Shown here piece by piece: positions 12,801 through 27,200 of a stretch of 64,000 nt of DNA; the first letter of the stretch is position 1, and each line of letters starts with the position of its first letter. The DNA is from Brugia malayi (lineage: Eukaryota > Nematoda > Chromadorea > Rhabditida > Onchocercidae). Under the pieces are notes generated by a model. That model had not been told where the DNA came from and searched no databases. It saw only the letters and a list, made by a program, of their open reading frames with translations. The stretch spans positions 12,296,501 through 12,360,500 of the forward strand of contig NW_025062476.1 in assembly GCF_000002995.4 (NCBI RefSeq). The letters are read 5' to 3'. Both the position numbers and the translations under genes were made by a program.

Positions 12801-15800
12801 TAATTGCCTATTATTATTAAATATGATTATTACTATTGTTATCATTATTACTAAGTACTGTTATTATTATTCATTATTAATACGTACTGTTATTATTAAT
12901 TATTGTTTGTTATTATTACTAAATATTGTTATTATTAATTATTATTTATTATTAATTAATAAATTATTATTGTTTATTATTATCACTGAGTATTATTAAT
13001 AATTATTATTTATTATTAAGTATTGTTATTAGTACGTTACTATTATTAATTATTATTATTTTTAAAACATTCTTTCTTCATTCATTTTATGCATGATTGA
13101 TTAGAAAAACTTTAGGTAAAAAAAAGGATTAGGTTTTTCATTTTTTTTTTTTTTGTTTTCTGAAAAATAAGAAAAAAAAAAACAAAAACAAAGACATTTC
13201 TTTCATTCCTTTTCTTTTCATAACTTTCATTTTAATTATTATTAAAAAGTTAATTAATTAATGCTTTATTAATGAAAAAATTCTTTCTTAATTCTAATTT
13301 TATTATTAATTAATTAATATATTTAAAAAATTTAAAATATAAAATTTGATGAATAAATTATTAATTATAATAAATCTGTGATATTATAGGTTGTTACATA
13401 TTACAATGTAAATAATACATAGCTTTATACCTTACATCGTAAAAAATTTAATTTTTTTTTTTTTTTCATTATTCAATCTAGCAATTTTTCGATATAAAGT
13501 GCACATACATGCATTCATGCATGCATTGCATGCATGTATGCATGCACTTTTTGCTTAAATCTTTATTTCTTACATTTATTCAATCATTTTGCTTCTTTCT
13601 TGGCGCCTTCATTACTATTTATTTTATCTTTTTTTGTCAAATTTTGATTCCAACTTTGTATTTACTTTTAGATTATCAAATATATCATTAAGCTTCATAC
13701 TTATTTACATTTCCTTTTCCTACAATTAATTAATTAGTTAATTAATTTATGAAATAATAGAAAATTGTACCAAATTTTAAAACAAAGTTTTTTTTTTTTT
13801 TTTCTAAAGTAATAAGATCTAAGTTTTTTTTGCAGCTTTTTTTCTTGCTCAAATTGTATTTTTTTTTCTGTCATTTAAAATTGTCCATTCATTTTATTTG
13901 ATCTTAAACTGTAGATGACACGCAAATTTTAATGTGTTATTTGTTGAATAGCATTTTAAAAATGACAAAAAAATTTCAAATATTTTAAAATTTAATGCCA
14001 AAAATGGAAGAAAAAAAAAAACTAATTCAATTCATTGTTCATACAATTATTTATTTGTTTATTTAATAAGCAACAATGCTAATATGATGCACTGTATTAA
14101 TTAATCTTTTTTTAATTAATAAAAAAAATATGCATGAACTTTGACCTATGTAATAATATTAAATAAACAAATTTTATTGCTAAAATCATAGTATTATGAA
14201 AGATTGTAATATAAGAAATGGCAATAATGCAAATATATTAATTTTGCATAATTTTTGATCTTTTGGCTGATAATATTAATTTATTATTTTACGAATTATT
14301 TTTTGATCGTTTAAATTGATTATTATCAATTGATTATTTTGATAGTTAAATGCAAAAATTAGTAATAATTGTTAATAATTTTTGAAGAAAATGAATCTAA
14401 TTGTTTTGTTATTTCCGATAAAATTATATTTTTAAAAAGAAAAAAGGAAAATTATATCTAAAATTTTTTAAACAAATGACAAATTGAAAATTGTATAAAT
14501 TAATAGTGAAATTATTTTTAAAGTATAATAAAAAATTTATTTTACAGATATTTTGAATGGTCATTTGGGTGCAATACTTTCGCTACTTTATGGTTTATCA
14601 GTATATAAACAACGAATTAAACAATCTATACGAGCTGCAGCTGTGACAACTATTGGTATATTATAATAATATTTGAACAAAAAGACAAAATGAAAAAAAA
14701 TAAATTAATGAAATTTAATTTGAAAACAATTTATTAAATTTGAAAAAGATTTTTTTTTTTGTTATTTAGAAATTATTATTTAATATATTATTAATATAAA
14801 AATATTATTTAAATATTTGAAAAAAAAAAAAAAAAAAAACTTTGATAATTTTTTTTTCAAAATATTTTGTTGAAAAAAAAAAAAGAAAAATTTTTTTTTT
14901 TTTAAAAAAAAAAAAAAATTGATGAATTTTTTTTTTTACACTTTTATTTATCATTTCTACTGTTTTTTTTTTTTTCGCTAAAATTAATTTTTGATCTAAA
15001 ATTTTTTATTTTGAATTTATTACTGATACTTTAACATTATATAATTATTAGTTTAAACAAAAAAAAAGAGTGAAAAATGAAAAAAGTTATTTTTTTGTCG
15101 ATAAAGAAAAAAATTGCAATAATTATATTTCAGTGTTTATCTTTTGGCTTTTCAAATTTTTTGAATTGAATTATATGTAATGTATATTACATATATTTTT
15201 GCACTTCTTATTTACATTTTATCAAAAATCCCTTTTTATCACAACGTTATCACAACCATCCCTATGTGTTATCATAAAATTATCACCAATTTATGTGTCA
15301 TACTAATCATTTTGATTGATATTTCCCTTTCAATCATTTTAAATTTTGCTCATTTATTAGTAATAAAACTAATTAAAATAAACAATCCTTTTTTTTTTTT
15401 TTTTTAAATTACAAAATTTAATTTCTGTTACAAATGCTTTATTTTAAGCTTACACTTTTTAAATTTAGTAATTAATTAATATTTTAGCAACTGTACGATC
15501 ATCTGAATCATCCACTACTACTTCTCAAGTAGCACAACTAAAATCAAAGAAAAATAATACTGGAAAAATTTGCACAACACAAACAATGCCACCCAGTAGC
15601 AAGTAAGTATTAAATTTTCATGAAATTTCAGTCTTTTTTTTTAAAAAAAAAAAAAAACAAATTTTTCCGCTTAATTTCATTTGCAATTGATACGAATGTA
15701 TTAGTGTAAATTTAAATTTTTATTCACTTCGTAAATATTTTTAGATATTTTTTCCAAAAAAATAAAACTTTTATAAAATTATTTATAATCTTGCTTATTG

Positions 15801-18212
15801 TTTCCTTTTTTTTTTTGTTTTGTTCTTTTAAAAATTAGGAAAAGACAATTTGAAATAAGAAAAAAAAAGTGAAAAAGGAAATGTGACATTTTTTGAAATT
15901 TTGAATGAAATTTGAAATTTTGGCATAAAAAAAAAAGATAAAATTTTTGATAAAAAAAAAGTGAAAAAAATGACATGCAAAATTGTCAATTTTGTTTTCC
16001 ACCAAAATTTCTTACTATTAATCACTTTACACTTTACAAAAAAATTTTTTTTTTTATTTAAGAAATTATTTACTTTTTTTTTTTTATTTGTGCTAAAATA
16101 TTATTGAAAAATTACTAAATAATTTTGAAATTCATAAATAAATCTTTGAAAGCAAAGCACTTTTGCATTATTTAAAAAAATAAAATGAACTTGCGGAATG
16201 AGTAAAAAATTTGTTTTAAAAAATGATTGCCTTTATGTTTTCTAGTATTCCAAGAGGTTGACACCAGTTGACAAAGCATGACAAAAGTGTCTCATCTTTT
16301 TTGAATAACAAATTTCTCTCTATCGTTTTCATTTGCTACCCATTTGATAAATGCCCATCTTCTCTTTTTACCCATCCATTTTGGGCTTCTTTTTTCTCAT
16401 TCCAAAAAAAGAAATTTGCTGTTGGCAGCAATAATTTAAAACATTTTCATAAAATTTTTTTTTTTGGCGAAATAACAGGCAGTACCAGCATTAGTAAACA
16501 TATCACTACCATCATATTTCTCATTTTATTCTTTTTCTTTATCTTTTATATCTTCTCAATTCGTTCTCGATCTCGAGAACGAAAGCTTTTTATCATTATT
16601 AATTTCATTTTGAATAATTCATTTCATTCTTTCATACTTTATATTTACTATTCATAATAATCTATTTATTATTTTTTTTTTTTTTTTTTTTTTTTTCTAT
16701 CTAAAATAAAATTTTGCTATAATTTAATTAATATTTTCCAAAAGATATTTTATTAGTCTAAAAAAGAATTGAATATCATAGTATGCTATAATTTAATTAG
16801 CTATTTTATTAATTTAATTGTTTCTTTTTTTTTTTTTGCGAGAAAATTTTTATTTTTCTAATTGCTATATTAAAAAGAAAAAGAAAAGAAAAAATAAACT
16901 TTTTATTTAGCAAATATTAAAATGCATAATTTTTATTTTTTTTTATTTTTTTAAATCAATTTTCTCTCGAAATATTGATTGAGAATAACATTATACGCGA
17001 TAGTATATATTATTTTTTCTCGAAATTTTCTTTTCTTTTTTTTTTTTGCTCAATTTTTTTTTTTATAAAAGATTGATCTTCAATTGATCACATTCAATTT
17101 TTGTGATCGTTCATTTATTTGATCGATTTAATTTCAATTATTTTTTCACCTCAGAAAATTTTATATAGTAATACTTTTATCACAAACTTTAAACTTTTAT
17201 AAATTTTTTCAAAAAAAAAAAAAATAAATAAATAAAACGTACTATAATCATTTGTTATCTTTATTGCTTTATAACCTATATTTGAAATTAGATAATAAAA
17301 TCATTTAAATTTATTTGTTAAGCTAAAACAAACACATATGGCCTGAGAAGCAAGGCAATAAAATAAAGGGCAAATAATAAATAATTGGCCAAGCAATAGA
17401 TATAAGGCAAAAAAAAAAAAAATGAGCCATGGGATCATATATGTATAATGTGGCTATCTTTTTTTTTTAATAAATATTTTAGCAGAGATATTGCAATTAT
17501 TTTATATCAATGCAAATTTAAAATATTTAATATATGATAGACTTAATTAGTAATTAATTAAAAAAAAAAAAATGATATGTTAGAATAGTTACAATCATAA
17601 TGATTAATTATCAAAATGTAATTTATCATTTTAATTAAAATTTATAAATGATTAATTCTTTGAATAGTTTTATTTCCACCAAATGCAAAACAAATTTAAT
17701 ACCATTTGTTAATTTAGAAATGTACTAATATCCTATTAAAACTATTATTTACAAGAATAAACACGAGAAAATTATATTTCTTTTTTTTTTTTTTTTTCAA
17801 ATTTCTTTCAAAAATTCTTTACTAATTAATGAAATAAAATTAACTTCATCAATTTTACGATTAATTAATTAATCGTTGAAACCACAATACTTTAGTAATT
17901 TTTTTTTTTCGAAAAAAAATGTCAAAAAATTAGATAAACTTTTATTTAGTGAAAAAAATTTATTTTTAAATGAATTTTTTTTATACAATTTTTCATTTAT
18001 ATTTTTCATTCATTCTTTTAACTTTGTATTAATTAAATTTACATTCTGTCAAATAAAAATAAAAATAAAAAAAAAAATGAAAAGAATGAGAGAAATGTAA
18101 CTGTAATATTATTCAAAAAAAAAAAAAAAAAAATTAGAAATGAAATTTTGCCGACATATATATTTATAATTAAATGAGAAATGAATTGTTTCCTTTTTTT
18201 TTTTTCTACTTC

Positions 18213-18252
<40 letters not shown>

Positions 18253-21200
18253 TTTAAATCAGTATAATAAAATAAAAGTAATTAAGTTGACAATGATGAG
18301 ACAGTAGTACATTTCAATTGCATTTGTGATTTGAGTGGCACTAAAAATTGCTATAATTAAATTGGAATAGTAGTAGTAGCAGTAGTAAGTTATAGTAAAA
18401 GTAATAGTTACTAGTAAAAAGTAATACTTAAAAAAAAAAAAAGATCTGTTAGAAGTAATAAAATTGTAATTCAATGCTTTTGAAATGAAATCCAATAGCG
18501 AATATGTCATCAGTTTATAATTAATGAAAGATAAAAGCTTTTGAATGGTTACTTTTCAAATTGAAATGTATATTTCCTGAAGATAGTTTGCATGCGATCA
18601 TTGTTGGTGACATCAATGTGTGACATAAGATGAACCAATGAGGAGAGCAATAGATAGATGGCATTTTTAGAATGATCTAGAATGAATAAAAAGCTTTTAT
18701 AGAGTTAGAATTAAATTTGATATTATTTTATTCTCCTATTTTTCTTTCTTTCTTTCTTTCTTTTTTTTTATTAATTAATTTTAACTCTACATTAATGCTA
18801 AAATTTTTTTTTTTTTTGCAAAATTGATTTATGACTAAATAACTAATATAAATTAATTAAAGTTTGACGATTAATTTACTGTTTTAAAAATCAAAAAAGG
18901 AAAAAAAAAATTGCGTCTTAATTTTTGAATATGCAAAATATTAATTGAATAAAATTATAGTATGATTTTTTTTGAATTTTTTTTTTTAAGTGAAAATTGT
19001 AAAAGAAATTTTGCGATAAATTTTATAATTTTTTGAATTTTGAATTTATTAAAATTTTTTTTAAAAAAAAATTTTTTTTTTTTTGCGATGCATGAAATAA
19101 TATTATATGTTTAGTTTATTTGTTTATTTTTTTTGTTTTTATTTCAAATAAAAATGCATTTTTTCTGCTTTTTTTTGCAGTACAATTTATGTAAGACACA
19201 CATATACACACGCACACGTGAACACACGTACACACGCACACGTGCACACACGTACACGTACACACGCACATACACATATTGTTGTATATATGAACATATT
19301 TTTTTTCTACATAAAATTTTTTTTTCAGACTTCCATCGCCATCAATTCGTACATCAACGACAATTCATTCAAATACAACCGCTGCAGCGCATGCAGCGAA
19401 CTCACGTTTGGCGACACCAGCACGAAGCGTTGCCAAAGAAGGTATCTTCTATTTTTGTTTGCTTTGTTTTTTCTCTTTTTTAATTTTTATTAAATTTTAT
19501 AATTTTTAATTTAATGAGATTAATGGTGAATTCATATGCTAATATAATTGATAATATGTTTATTAATACTTATTGATACATTTTTTAAAGTAATTAAGTA
19601 AAGTTTTCTTCTTTTTTTATGAATAAGAAAAAAGATCATATTGATTGTTTGACCTTTGACTTCTATTTTTTTTTTTTTTTTTTTTTTGCATATTATTTGT
19701 CATTTGACCAATTTGGTTAAAAGCGATAAGCAGTGTTATTATGAAAATAAAAGATATTGATTGATAATAATAATAAGGGAAAATATAAGAATTATAAATT
19801 TAAAAAAAAAAAAGAAAATTTATAATTTTGATTAAATATTTAATATTTTTGTTTAAATCTAAATTTTGCTTCTGCATTTTAATTTGTGATAAAATATAAT
19901 CCAAATTGAGAACATTCTGAATGAAAGAATAATTACTATTATTTTTATAATCGATGATAATGATTAATTTAATAATAATATATATGTAAATATGCTAAAT
20001 AAATTAAATTAATTCCAAAAAAAAAAAAAATGGTTATAGTAAAAAAAGTAAAAAATAAAAAAATGGTATAAATTTTGAAATTTAACAAAAAAGTAAACAT
20101 ATAAACATGCTAGCAAGTACAATTTGATATTGATAAGAGAGTGATGAAAATTTTTAATGAAATGATAAGATTGTGATAGTGAAATTTGATTGATAAATTG
20201 ACATAAAAATAAATTTTGTCTATAAAATTACGGTAATTTTGAATGATATAATAAATAATATTCGTGCAATATGCATTCATATTTACTGCAGTAATATTAT
20301 TTATTTTTATTTATTAAATATTATCATAACATATTTTATCATTTCCATTGTAGAAAATTTCATTCATTGTTATATCATTTGATAATTTTTTTTTTTTTAA
20401 TTTTTAAAATTATTTTCTTTTATTATATAAGTCAGAAATGTTACTCATACTTTATAACACTTATTAATAAACATAACATGTCATTTTAATTATAATTTTA
20501 GATACTAATAATATGAAAATGCTTTTAAATTATTAATGCTAATATGAAATGATAGAAATTTCATTCTCTCATTAGGCCTTAATTAAATTAAAAACAAAAG
20601 AAAAAATTAAAATTACATTAAATTAGATCGAAAATAGTATTTATTATTATAAATTATTAGTAGAAAGAATAAAATTTCCTTCTTATACTATATAATAATT
20701 TATGTAATTTCTCATTTCAATTAAAATATTTGCTAGCAAAATTTAATTCTTTTTTATTCTTTGTCATTATAATTTCTTGCTTAATAATTTAATTGCATTT
20801 AATTGAATTAAATTTGGACAAGAAACGAGGCTGTTTGTTTTTTAATTATTTTTTTTTGTTTAAGCATAATATTAATTAGCTAATTTACTAAATCAATAAC
20901 TACCAAAAATATATCATTTATTTTTTTTTATCATTTCAAATTTATTTCAAATTTAAAATTAAAATTTTAAATTAATTAACCTAATTATTGCTATTTTTTC
21001 TTTTTCTCATACTATCAAAAAAAAAAAGTTCTTTTTTTTTTTAAATTCATTTTTATTACTAACAAATAATGTGTCATGTTATCGTGAGAAATTGTTAATA
21101 AGCTAAATAAACATAAATTATACATATTATAGAAATTATACATATTTTTTGATTAAATTAAATTTTATTAAAGATAATTTTAGAATTTCAATAAAAAATT

Positions 21201-24200
21201 TTTAAAACAATTTTCTCTAAAGTAATAATAAACAATTGAGACTAATACGATGAATTGAAATGCAAAACAAATGATATAGATTTTTTGGTTGCTTAATTAT
21301 TTTGATCATCTAACTATTATATAATTAGAATATGAGTAATTTGTATTTTTGTGATGAGACCGCATTATCTCGAGAAATTGTTAATAAGCTAAACTGTCTG
21401 AATTACATTATAATTAGAATGACATATTCAGGGTTGTGATGTCAAATTAACATCTGTTCATTCAGAAGCTTTACTCTTGATTTCGTTTGTTTCACAGAGA
21501 TGTAACAATTGATGGAAAAGTAGAAAACATTGTTGACATGATCATTCATACATATTTAAATGAATTATAAAATTTAGAAATAAGATATCTTGATTAGCAT
21601 TTTAAAGATTCTCGATAGCTTTATATTTATATTCATCAGTTTCTTTTCGAGAAGAACTTAAATTGAAAAGTGATAAATAAGGAATGAAAAAAATTAAGGC
21701 TTACAGTAAATGTGATTAAATTTTATTTTTTGCATAAAAATTTTTTCACTTAAATATTTTAATGTAATTTTTAATTTGTCACTTGTTCTTTTCGATTCAG
21801 ATTTAAGTCTTAATATATTAAAATATGTGATAGTAATGAAATTAATAGGGTAAAAATTAATAAGGATAGATTGTATTCACATTAATTAAGATATAAAAAT
21901 CAATTTATGATAAAATTAGTGTATGTGTGAGTAAATGAATTCGATAAATTTATAATTATAAAAAATATGGGAAATGTAATTGAATATCTAATTCGTGTTG
22001 CTTATTTTTGTAATATTTTGCTCATCTTTTCTTTATTTCTTTAATCTACAAACCAAACAAAAATCTCGAGATGTTCCCGAGATGTCATGCATTGATCTAG
22101 CAATCAAGTTAAAATCCCGAGATCATATTATATTATACTTTAGTCTACAGATCAGATTAAAATCTCAAAATGATGCCATATTATTCCAAAGTAATATTAT
22201 CATTTTCAAATAAAGTTGAAATGTATTAGAGGAAAGATTTGTAATATATTCAATGCTTAGTCTATTTTAATTCGAATGGTCTATTCCAGTTTATTTAAAT
22301 TTGTCTTAACTGTTCCAATAATAGTAGTTTACATTATCCCACTTTTCTGTCATATGACTTCCTTTTTTCAAATCATTTTAATTTAACTTAAATCTAAACT
22401 TATTATTCAAAGTGTCTTCTAACATTTTTAAACAACAATTTTTTCCTGATTAAGTCATACTTCACTCTTTATTTTTTATTTATTTAATATTTATTCAATT
22501 AATTAATTTGTTTACTTTTTTAATATTCCATTATAATCTTTATAAAAAAAATTCTGCGCCTAAAAAAATTTTTCTTTTTTTTTGCTAGCAATGATTATTA
22601 GCGATTGATTGATTTTAGATTTCAAATTATGCATTAACAAAAATGAATTCACTATGCATTAATATTTTGAATTAGCTTCATCATATCATTTTACATTCAA
22701 TTTTTGATAATATAGAAAAGATAGATTGGTTTCACTGATATTTTATTACCACTCAGCTATTTTCTTCTTCTTCCGATTTTTTTTTTTTTTTTCTAATGGA
22801 TAAAAATCTTTTTTTTTTTAAAAACATATTGAGAATTGAGTTAAGTATTTTATTCTTCTTTTTAATGCCTTTGTAGTTTTTGTATTATTTTTCAGTAATT
22901 TTTTTGATATTCATATTTCTCTCTTTTTTTTTTGCTTTAAAATTTAAGCCTTATTTGTTTACTATTTTTTGTTTTTCAAACCTAATCATTAACAATTTGC
23001 TAGTTACGGTAGTGTTAAATCAATTAATTACCACACTTATTTCGTGTTTTAGATGTTAGTTTAGATAATCATTAAATTAGATAGTAATAATTTAGTATAG
23101 TGATATAAATGATAATGAATGGTACGATTAGCAATAATAATTTTGATAATTGTGATAACAATATTAAGCAACTGGAAGAAAAATTAAAAAAAAAAGGATC
23201 ATAGAAAGTAATTTTAACACTGAATAAGGCTGAAAATATTTACAAACAAATAAAAAAAATGAAATTAATGCCGAAATAAATTTGATATTGATACTTAAAT
23301 GAATACTGTATGTCATGTGAATACGGTATTTGGGTACAGTAGAGTATCTTAGCTCAGAATCGAATGATACAGTATAATGTTGGTTAAGAAGTGAGAGGTA
23401 CTGTAGAATGCAGTGCATTGTTAGCTAAGAAGTGAAGAATACTGTAGAATACAATACAATGAACAGATTATACTATTTTTCTATGTGACAATTTGTGTCA
23501 AATTTCTTTAAAATTCTTGACAAAAGAAAAAAATAAACAAACCACTATGTATTAGTTTTTTTTTTTTTTTAAATGAAATTTCCTAAGGAATGTTTTGTTA
23601 TGGGAATTAAAAATGAAGCAAATGACGCTAGTGTCATTAAAATTCATAAATCAATTCTTATTTTTTTTTTTTTTGCTTCTGTTCTATTTAATCCGTGGTG
23701 TGAATTTGACTATTATAACCCATTTGAAATAGTTTCATTTCCCTTAGAGAATACTTCCTCCTTTTTTCTTTTCTCGTTCAATTTTCTTCTTCATTTTTTT
23801 TTTTTTTTTTTTTGTCAATTAACTGAACTAAATGAGAATAGAAAATATAGCCATTATTATCTGAAATAATACCTAAAATAATTATATTACTGATTACAGC
23901 ATTGCGGTCTAATCAATTACGTTATTTTCAATGATTTTAGCAAATTTTATCCTAAAAGTTAAGTGGCAACGAATGATTATTTATGATAAATATTATCAGT
24001 TAATTCATTTAGGTATTCTTTATTCATGATTAAAGTTTCATACTTGTATTGCTTTAAGTCTTTACGCAAGAATCACGTAACGCGTGAACCTCCATTGTTT
24101 ATTCTGATTGAATATATGATCAATTTCTTTCAAATGCTTAACAATCTATCTTATGAAAAGATGAATATGAGCACTGTCCATTTCCTTACTACTTCTAAGT

Positions 24201-27200
24201 ATTCTCTCACACGTGTTACGTGAAACACATGGAACAAGTTCACGTTCTCCACGTTGCTCATTGATTTATTCGTTATCGTCTTTCTAAAAATTCTCAACTA
24301 GAATGTTATTTTTTATTAGAAGACAATTTCTTTCCTTTTTTTTTTTTGATTTTGAGAGGCATTTTTCTTTTGAAGTACTTTCAACTTCATATTCCATCCA
24401 AACTGATGCATTTTGCTATAAAATGAATTGAAGCTAAAAATATTTTAAAAAAACTTGATCATATTAATTTGGTATTTACATGAAACATTTAAAATATATT
24501 ATAAAATTTTCAATAGTAACAATGTTAGCAGTGTTTTTGTAAAAGATTTAATAAATCAATTAGATAAAAAATCAACAAATTTAAGCCATCGATTGATTAG
24601 TCATCTGAAATCTATCATTTGAGCAAGAAAGTTGGTTACAATTAAAACATAAAGTGATCTGTTTCTTTTTAAATAATTAAAATTATAGGTAAAATTGAAC
24701 TGAAGAACGTTTTCTTAAAAAATTATACTTCCATAAATCTATTATCATCTTTCTACTAATTTCTTATCTTTATTTTATGGATAAAAATTAATTGAAAGAT
24801 AATAAAAATGGTTTTTTTTTTTAATGATTTGCAAATATTCAAAAGTTAAAAATGCTTCATTTATAATTAAAATAAATTTAGAAGAAAGATATATATTAGT
24901 GTTTTTTCTTTTTCATTGCTCGTTCACTTTGCATGCACAACTTGCATCCTTTATTGCATGCTTTGCATGCTCCGTTGAAATGTCACTTTTACATTTCCCA
25001 TTCCTGAAATGATTCGATTAGAGGTAAAAGGAAAATACGATTTATGCTTTATAGATGAATGTTTGTATCACTTTCAATTAGACAAACATTTTCCTAAACA
25101 AACTTTGTACGATGGCAAACAGTGAAATATTATTCCAATTGCTTTTGCTGACTTTTTATAAATTTTATGAATAATTTATTTACATTTCATCATTTTCTTT
25201 AATATTCACTTTTCTATGATTAATTTAAAAAATTTTTTTTTCATTGCATTTTAAGCATTTCTTTTATTTCATATTTTGAAAAACAAAAATTTTATGAAAT
25301 TTTCAAAAAGTTAGTAATTTAATTGGAACTTTTTTTTTTTTTTAAATTTAAAAATAATTTAGAATATTTGATAACAATAACTTGATTAGCTTTTATTGAT
25401 TCATTTGAATTCATCTGTTGCACCTCTTTTTTTTTTTTTTTTAACTTACTTTAAAATACAAAGCCTAATTACTCTGTTATTTATATATGGTCCATTTAAT
25501 TTATGAGTTATTACTCTATAATATATGATCTACTAGTAAATTTTGTTATTTCAAAAATGTGATTCTCATTAATTGTAAACATTTAAATTGCTAATTTTAA
25601 ATATGAAAATTTAACTTAATGGACTATTCTAACAATTAAGCCTAGCTTTTATAATAGTAACAGACGAAATTTCTTTCATTTTTCATAGCCTAGAGGCTAT
25701 TTCACCTGGGAATTTGGCTAGCTATGGTAAAAGTTTTGCTAAGCATCAAAGTTGAAGAAGCCATTTGCATAATAACTAAATATCAAATAGTCTATAGTCT
25801 AAAGTTTGAAGTATATTATAGCTTTTATGCCCAATTGTTATTCTAACATTCATTCTTGGCTCTATATATTGTCCCATTTGGCTATTTACTATTTGTTGTT
25901 AATGAAGTCAAGTATTATCTCTTGGCATTAATTGATGGCTACTTAAAGCTTTTAAAGTAAGTATTTTAGGTAATGAAGCGATAAGTGCAGAATAAATAAG
26001 TGTAATAAAAATGATTGCAATCTATGCACAGCTCTAACATTTCTCCTTCATTATATTTTAATAAAATTTATCTTTTAATTAAATAAAAATAAATTTAAAT
26101 ACAATTTGAAATTATTTCATACAACAAACACTTTGGCCAAGTTTTCTTATACATTTAGCTAATCAGTATTTCGATTTATGTAAATTAAGTAATGAAAAAA
26201 AATGTATAGATAAAAACATTATACTAAATAGACAAGTAATTTTAAATAAAAAATATCATAGAAAAAAGAAAAAAAAAAAAACAACCATAAACAATTATAC
26301 TTTAAAAGAATGATAACTAATAACTATTTTTGAGAGTAACATTTGTAAAAGAATAACAAATTATAATTACTTTATTACAGTAATGATAACAAATATTATC
26401 AGTAATCAAATAGTATTAATTAATTTTATTGATAACTAGAAATTTTTTTTTTACTAATATAATAATATTCAGAAATAATCACAAACACTGATAATAATTA
26501 ATCGATTTTTTGTGAAACTTTTCTCATTCCTTCCTTTCCTTTTCGTTTTTTTTTTTTCTTTTGTCCAAATAAAAAAGCTCATTTTATCATCTTTCCCTTC
26601 AAAACTATTCATTTCTCTCTCTCTCTCTCCCTTCTCTGTCCCTCTCTCTCTTTCTTCTTTTTTTTTCAATCAGATAATTCTTCTTCGAATATCATTATAA
26701 AAAGAAATGGAAAAAAAAGAAAAAATCATCCTTGATACTAACATATTTTATCGTTTTGTCATTTTCATTCTCATTGACTTTCACTTTACAAAATTAAATA
26801 TCTTTTTTTTTTTTTTTTATTTTTTATTATATTCTAAAATTTTTTAAAATTATTTTTTCAAAAAAAATTGATTATACCTTCCTTCCTTTCTCCCTCTCTC
26901 CTCTCTCTCTCTCTCTCTCTCTTTTGCTTTCTTTCTTTCTTATATATAACTTTATTTTAAGAATTTGTTAAAATTTTAATATTTTATAATTTGTTAAAAT
27001 TTAATATATATTTAATGTGTAATTAATTATATTTTTTCATTTCCATTTCAAATAATCAATTTTTTTTTTTTTTTTTTTTTGTTCGTTTTACTGTAAGATA
27101 TAATATTTATTTATAAGTTATTTTAGGTTATTCGGTGCAAACCACAAGTGCAAAATCTAAACTTGCATCACCAAAAGCTTCAGCACTTCGTGCACCTGTC

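Larger units (their letters stand above)
829..14547 (+). other. unc-53: Intron 1, 13.7 kb, splits the CH domain
   Basis: This is the largest intron. It holds homopolymer runs, a small GC-containing island at about 2805-3060 with two adjacent hairpins, a less AT-biased patch at 4980-5250, the 56-bp minisatellite at 9262-9842, an ATT-rich imperfect trinucleotide stretch at 12780-13060 and an ATGCATGC palindrome near 13516. No exon with family-like sequence was found. Alternative first exons cannot be excluded. Confidence 0.7.
15603..19328 (+). other. unc-53: Intron 3
   Basis: The intron is 3.7 kb. It includes a less AT-biased patch at about 16240-16640 with a perfect 11-bp-arm palindrome at 16560-16583, a (CT)n tract at 18216-18251, and the CA/CACACG tract at 19194-19278 close to the downstream acceptor. 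No coding exon was recognised. Confidence 0.7.
19442..27126 (+). other. unc-53: Intron 4, 7.7 kb with a homopolymer-poor core
   Basis: From about 21250 to 26050 long A/T runs are rarer and the sequence is more complex than in other introns. It contains the CGAGAT repeats at about 22060-22175, TACTGTA repeats at 23285-23455 and ACGTG-rich inverted motifs at 24073-24223. No open frame there looks like a conserved protein. It may be an old mobile-element remnant or a regulatory block; I could not decide. Confidence 0.6.

Noticed and set aside
16268..16657. 129-codon open frame in intron 3
   Set aside because: The composition is Phe/Ile/Ser low complexity typical of T-rich intron sequence; there is no motif and no coding-like codon pattern.
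19181..19190. Possible 10-nt microexon TACAATTTAT between TTTTTTGCAG and GTAAGA
   Set aside because: Both borders look good, but inserting 10 nt between exons 3 and 4 breaks the reading frame, which is otherwise continuous; there is no protein support.
23573..24223. Open frames in intron 4 (98 and 65 codons)
   Set aside because: They are T-run-derived Phe stretches without conserved motifs; splice signals joining them to the gene in phase were not found.
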